Positions 62,141 to 64,000 of a stretch of DNA of 64,000 nucleotides are shown here, piece by piece. The translations under genes were made by a program, and so were the position numbers. The DNA lies in assembly GCA_025403435.1 (NCBI GenBank), contig JAJQZP010000438.1:124001-188000 (forward strand), given 5' to 3'. Each line of letters begins with the position of its first letter. Position 1 is the stretch's first letter. Source of the DNA: Artocarpus heterophyllus. Its lineage: Eukaryota; Streptophyta; Magnoliopsida; Rosales; Moraceae. A model generated the notes under the pieces. It did no database searches, had not been told where the DNA came from, and worked only from the letters and a program-made list of their open reading frames with translations.

Positions 62141-63215
62141 GCAATGGTAACACTCAAATGTTCAACGTTCACCATGATGAAGAGATAAGGTGCACTACTT
62201 CGTTTGCTCCCTACATTATAGAACCGCCTCTCCCAAAGAAGTTTAAACCTCCATAGATGACACCCTACGAAGGACGCACAGACCCCATCGACCACATTCA
62301 AATCTATGAGTCATATATGGAACTCTACAGAGTCCCACAAGAAATTATGTGCAAGGCCTTCAGTTAGACCCTCTCGAGATCCATAAGAAGGTGGTTTAGT
62401 AGAACATTAAAGGTAATAAGTATAATTTGCTTCCAAGACTAAAAGTTAAAATTCCTCAACTAGTTTGTAGGGGTGAGATCTCTATCACCAGTTAAAGAGA
62501 AGTTGACCTTTCTTACTCAGGGGCTGAGCAAGCCCTTGAAGGATTGGCTCATAAGGTTTACTAAAGAGGTGGCTACGATGGGAGGAATCTTAAAGGAAGT
62601 CGCCTTTATGGGAACTTTAAACAATATGCAGACTGATATCCTTTTAAGGATTATCTCGACCGCAAAGGAAGCCAAACCTACAGGGAATTCCTTGAGAGGG
62701 CAAGGTGCTACATCAATGAAGAGGAGGTCAAATGTTTAGCCTTCAAGAAAATGATGGGAAGTTGCAATGGTAACACTAAAATACCAAGCAACGGAAGAAA
62801 GAAAAAGAGTAACGCTCAAGGGAAAGATGGCTTAAGTTTACCAGTCTATGACCCTTTTCTAACCCCTCCAAATTGAGTTGCCATCATGGACCAGGCTAAA
62901 TGGCAAAAGCAGGAAGGCAACAGTGGTCGGCTCCAATAAAGGTTTGACAACTACCACTGTCTCACAACATCGATAGATGACATCTACCACCCAATTAGTG
63001 ACCAATTTATCTTCAGCGTCCTCCCGTGATGTGGTCGAGCCCAAACAAGCACAACCAAACCAAGTATTGTAGGTTTCATGGCGATATAAGGCACTACACG
63101 AGTGAATGTATTAGCCTAAACAATGAGATAGAGAGGCTAATAAGGGAAGGACGACTGCAAGAGTACAGGGCCAATAAGAGCAGAAGGAACGATGTCAAAC
63201 CAATCACCAAAACCA
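62141..63215 (+). pseudogene. Third gag fragment of the Tat family
   Basis: From about 62161 it is colinear with 55247 onward of copy 1 but visibly more diverged. It has an open IYESYMELYRVPQEIMCKAF where copies 1 and 2 have a stop in place of Glu. The block LKDWLIRFTKEVATMGGILK is present. It ends near 63215 in the zinc-finger-like end and then passes into unrelated AT-rich DNA. Confidence 0.85.
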
Positions 63216-63611
63216 TTTTCAACTCAGACTCTTTACCCTAAAAAAACTAGACTTACTAGTTATTAGCATTTCGTCCCTCAAACTTACATTGCACAGTCAA
63301 TTTAGTCCTAAATTAAGAACTGTGAAAATTTCATTCTTTGAATTCCAATTTCCAATTAATAAAAACTACTCTATTCCCAACACAAATTCTAACTCTCACT
63401 TTGCAAACTTCCATAAACTTTTATGGACACAAATGACTCTTAAATTTCTAACGATTACATTTTAGACATGCCAAATTCATCAAACACATTAAAGTAGTAA
63501 TCTATAAAAATTTCTGCTAGTTAGTCGCCTTATTTTAATGAAAGGACTAATCTTTAGAAGAGAAAAAACTTTACTTTCAGTTTATAATCAAATTGCAAAA
63601 GTGTTACATAC
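63216..63611 (-). other. Presumed XPF intron or flank
   Basis: AT-rich, without coding capacity. The exon on its right ends at a good splice donor (GTAAG|GTATGT), so this would be intron if the gene continues. No downstream XPF exon is found on the minus strand anywhere below. Confidence 0.5.
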
Positions 63612-64000
63612 CTTACGAGGTAATCCAAGAGCTTTCTCAGAGTCTTCAAGTTAGATACAAGCTGCTTGGTCTTCCTCCCAAGGTATGCCAAATGGGATCC
63701 AACTGTCTCCTCACAATCTCATCAAACGACTTGAACAAACCATTCTCAACCGTCAGATCCTCAACATCGACCTTATTCGTCTTCCTTATCTCCTTAAAGC
63801 ATGCATCCATGACCTTGATGATCGCCGTCTGAATTCCCGCCATGTGTTTTCTCATCGAAACCCTAACATCCACCACCTCCGGAGCGTCACTCTCCAACTC
63901 CTCCGAAATGTAGACGTGAAACCTGGGCCAGAGGTGGAGCCTCCTGATCCCCAAGCGCTTCATGATCTGCTCGGCCTTCGTGAAGCCAGAGACCATCGCG
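63612..64000 (-). pseudogene. XPF: DNA-repair endonuclease XPF/UVH1, partial exon with frameshift
   Basis: XPF (plant UVH1/RAD1) is the nuclease partner of ERCC1 that cuts 5' of DNA lesions in nucleotide excision repair. The minus frame from the window edge reads KRLGIRRLHLWPRFHVYISE, then VDVRVSMRKHMAGIQTAIIK and DVEDLTVENGLFKSFDEIVR, ending RRQLDPIWHTLGG. This is the conserved central helicase-like part of the family, not the nuclease. At about 63672-63680 one base is missing relative to the family frame. The expected sequence resumes one frame over as KTKQLVSNLKTLRKLLDYLV and ends at a donor site at 63612. The 5' part lies beyond 64000. The single shift plus the missing next exon argue for a pseudogene or truncated copy, but a sequencing error and a very long intron remain possible. 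Confidence 0.8.

Larger units (their letters stand above)
54801..63215 (+). mobile_element. Rearranged Tat-lineage Ty3/Gypsy retrotransposon
   Basis: Order along the plus strand: gag and protease (54801-57278), the same again (57279-59794), reverse transcriptase, RNase H, a second RNase H and half of integrase (59795-62140), then another gag fragment (62141-63215). I see no LTR, primer site or polypurine tract at either end, so the locus is a truncated and reshuffled remnant. Assignment to the Tat lineage rests on the blocks CPKDSFSLPRIDQLVD and FGLKNAGAT in the reverse transcriptase and on the extra RNase H before integrase. Stops and frameshifts interrupt every domain. Confidence 0.88.

Overview
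This window is plant nuclear DNA. It has multi-exon genes with GT-AG introns, two plant-type Ty3/Gypsy retrotransposon lineages, long AT-rich intergenic DNA and many (AT)n, (CT)n and (GT)n microsatellites. The single-copy proteins are of dicot type. I cannot name the species.

Left part (1-18.7 kb): two complete housekeeping genes lie head to head. On the minus strand (130-14322) is a 35-exon gene whose exons I joined in one open frame of about 1826 residues. It is the plant homologue of TARBP1/yeast Trm3, a SpoU-class tRNA ribose methyltransferase, with its catalytic domain at the C-terminus. On the plus strand (14892-18680) is a 13-exon gene for a 300-residue (S)-ureidoglycine aminohydrolase of purine/ureide catabolism. 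They share a 569-bp promoter region. A short LTR element resembling a TRIM sits in an intron of the first gene, and a decayed fragment of a similar LTR in an intron of the second.

Middle (18.7-42.7 kb): about 16 kb of AT-rich intergenic DNA with microsatellites, local tandem duplications and a dispersed MITE-like repeat. I recognise no gene in it. Then comes a complete 5-exon gene for a 620-residue cationic amino acid transporter (35064-40304), followed by more repeat-rich intergenic DNA.

Right part (42.7-64 kb): a full-length but dead Ty3/Gypsy chromovirus (Tekay/Del-like, 42714-51549) with two about 2.1-kb LTRs, a 5-bp target-site duplication, an initiator-Met primer site and a polypurine tract. 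Most of its stop codons fit C-to-T or G-to-A change. Next are a decayed minisatellite-like stretch and a two-frameshift fragment that looks like the end of a NAC transcription factor gene. Then comes a heavily rearranged Tat-lineage Ty3/Gypsy element (54801-63215) with a nearly identical 2.48-kb tandem duplication and a chimeric integrase-gag junction. At the right edge an exon of the DNA-repair endonuclease XPF/UVH1 enters on the minus strand. It carries a one-base frameshift and its next exon is not found in the window.

Nothing here amounts to a new multi-gene system. The notable items are structural: the Tat duplication and chimera, the truncated XPF copy, the four-copy MITE-like family, the methylation-type decay of the chromovirus, and the shared promoter with its repeated motif.
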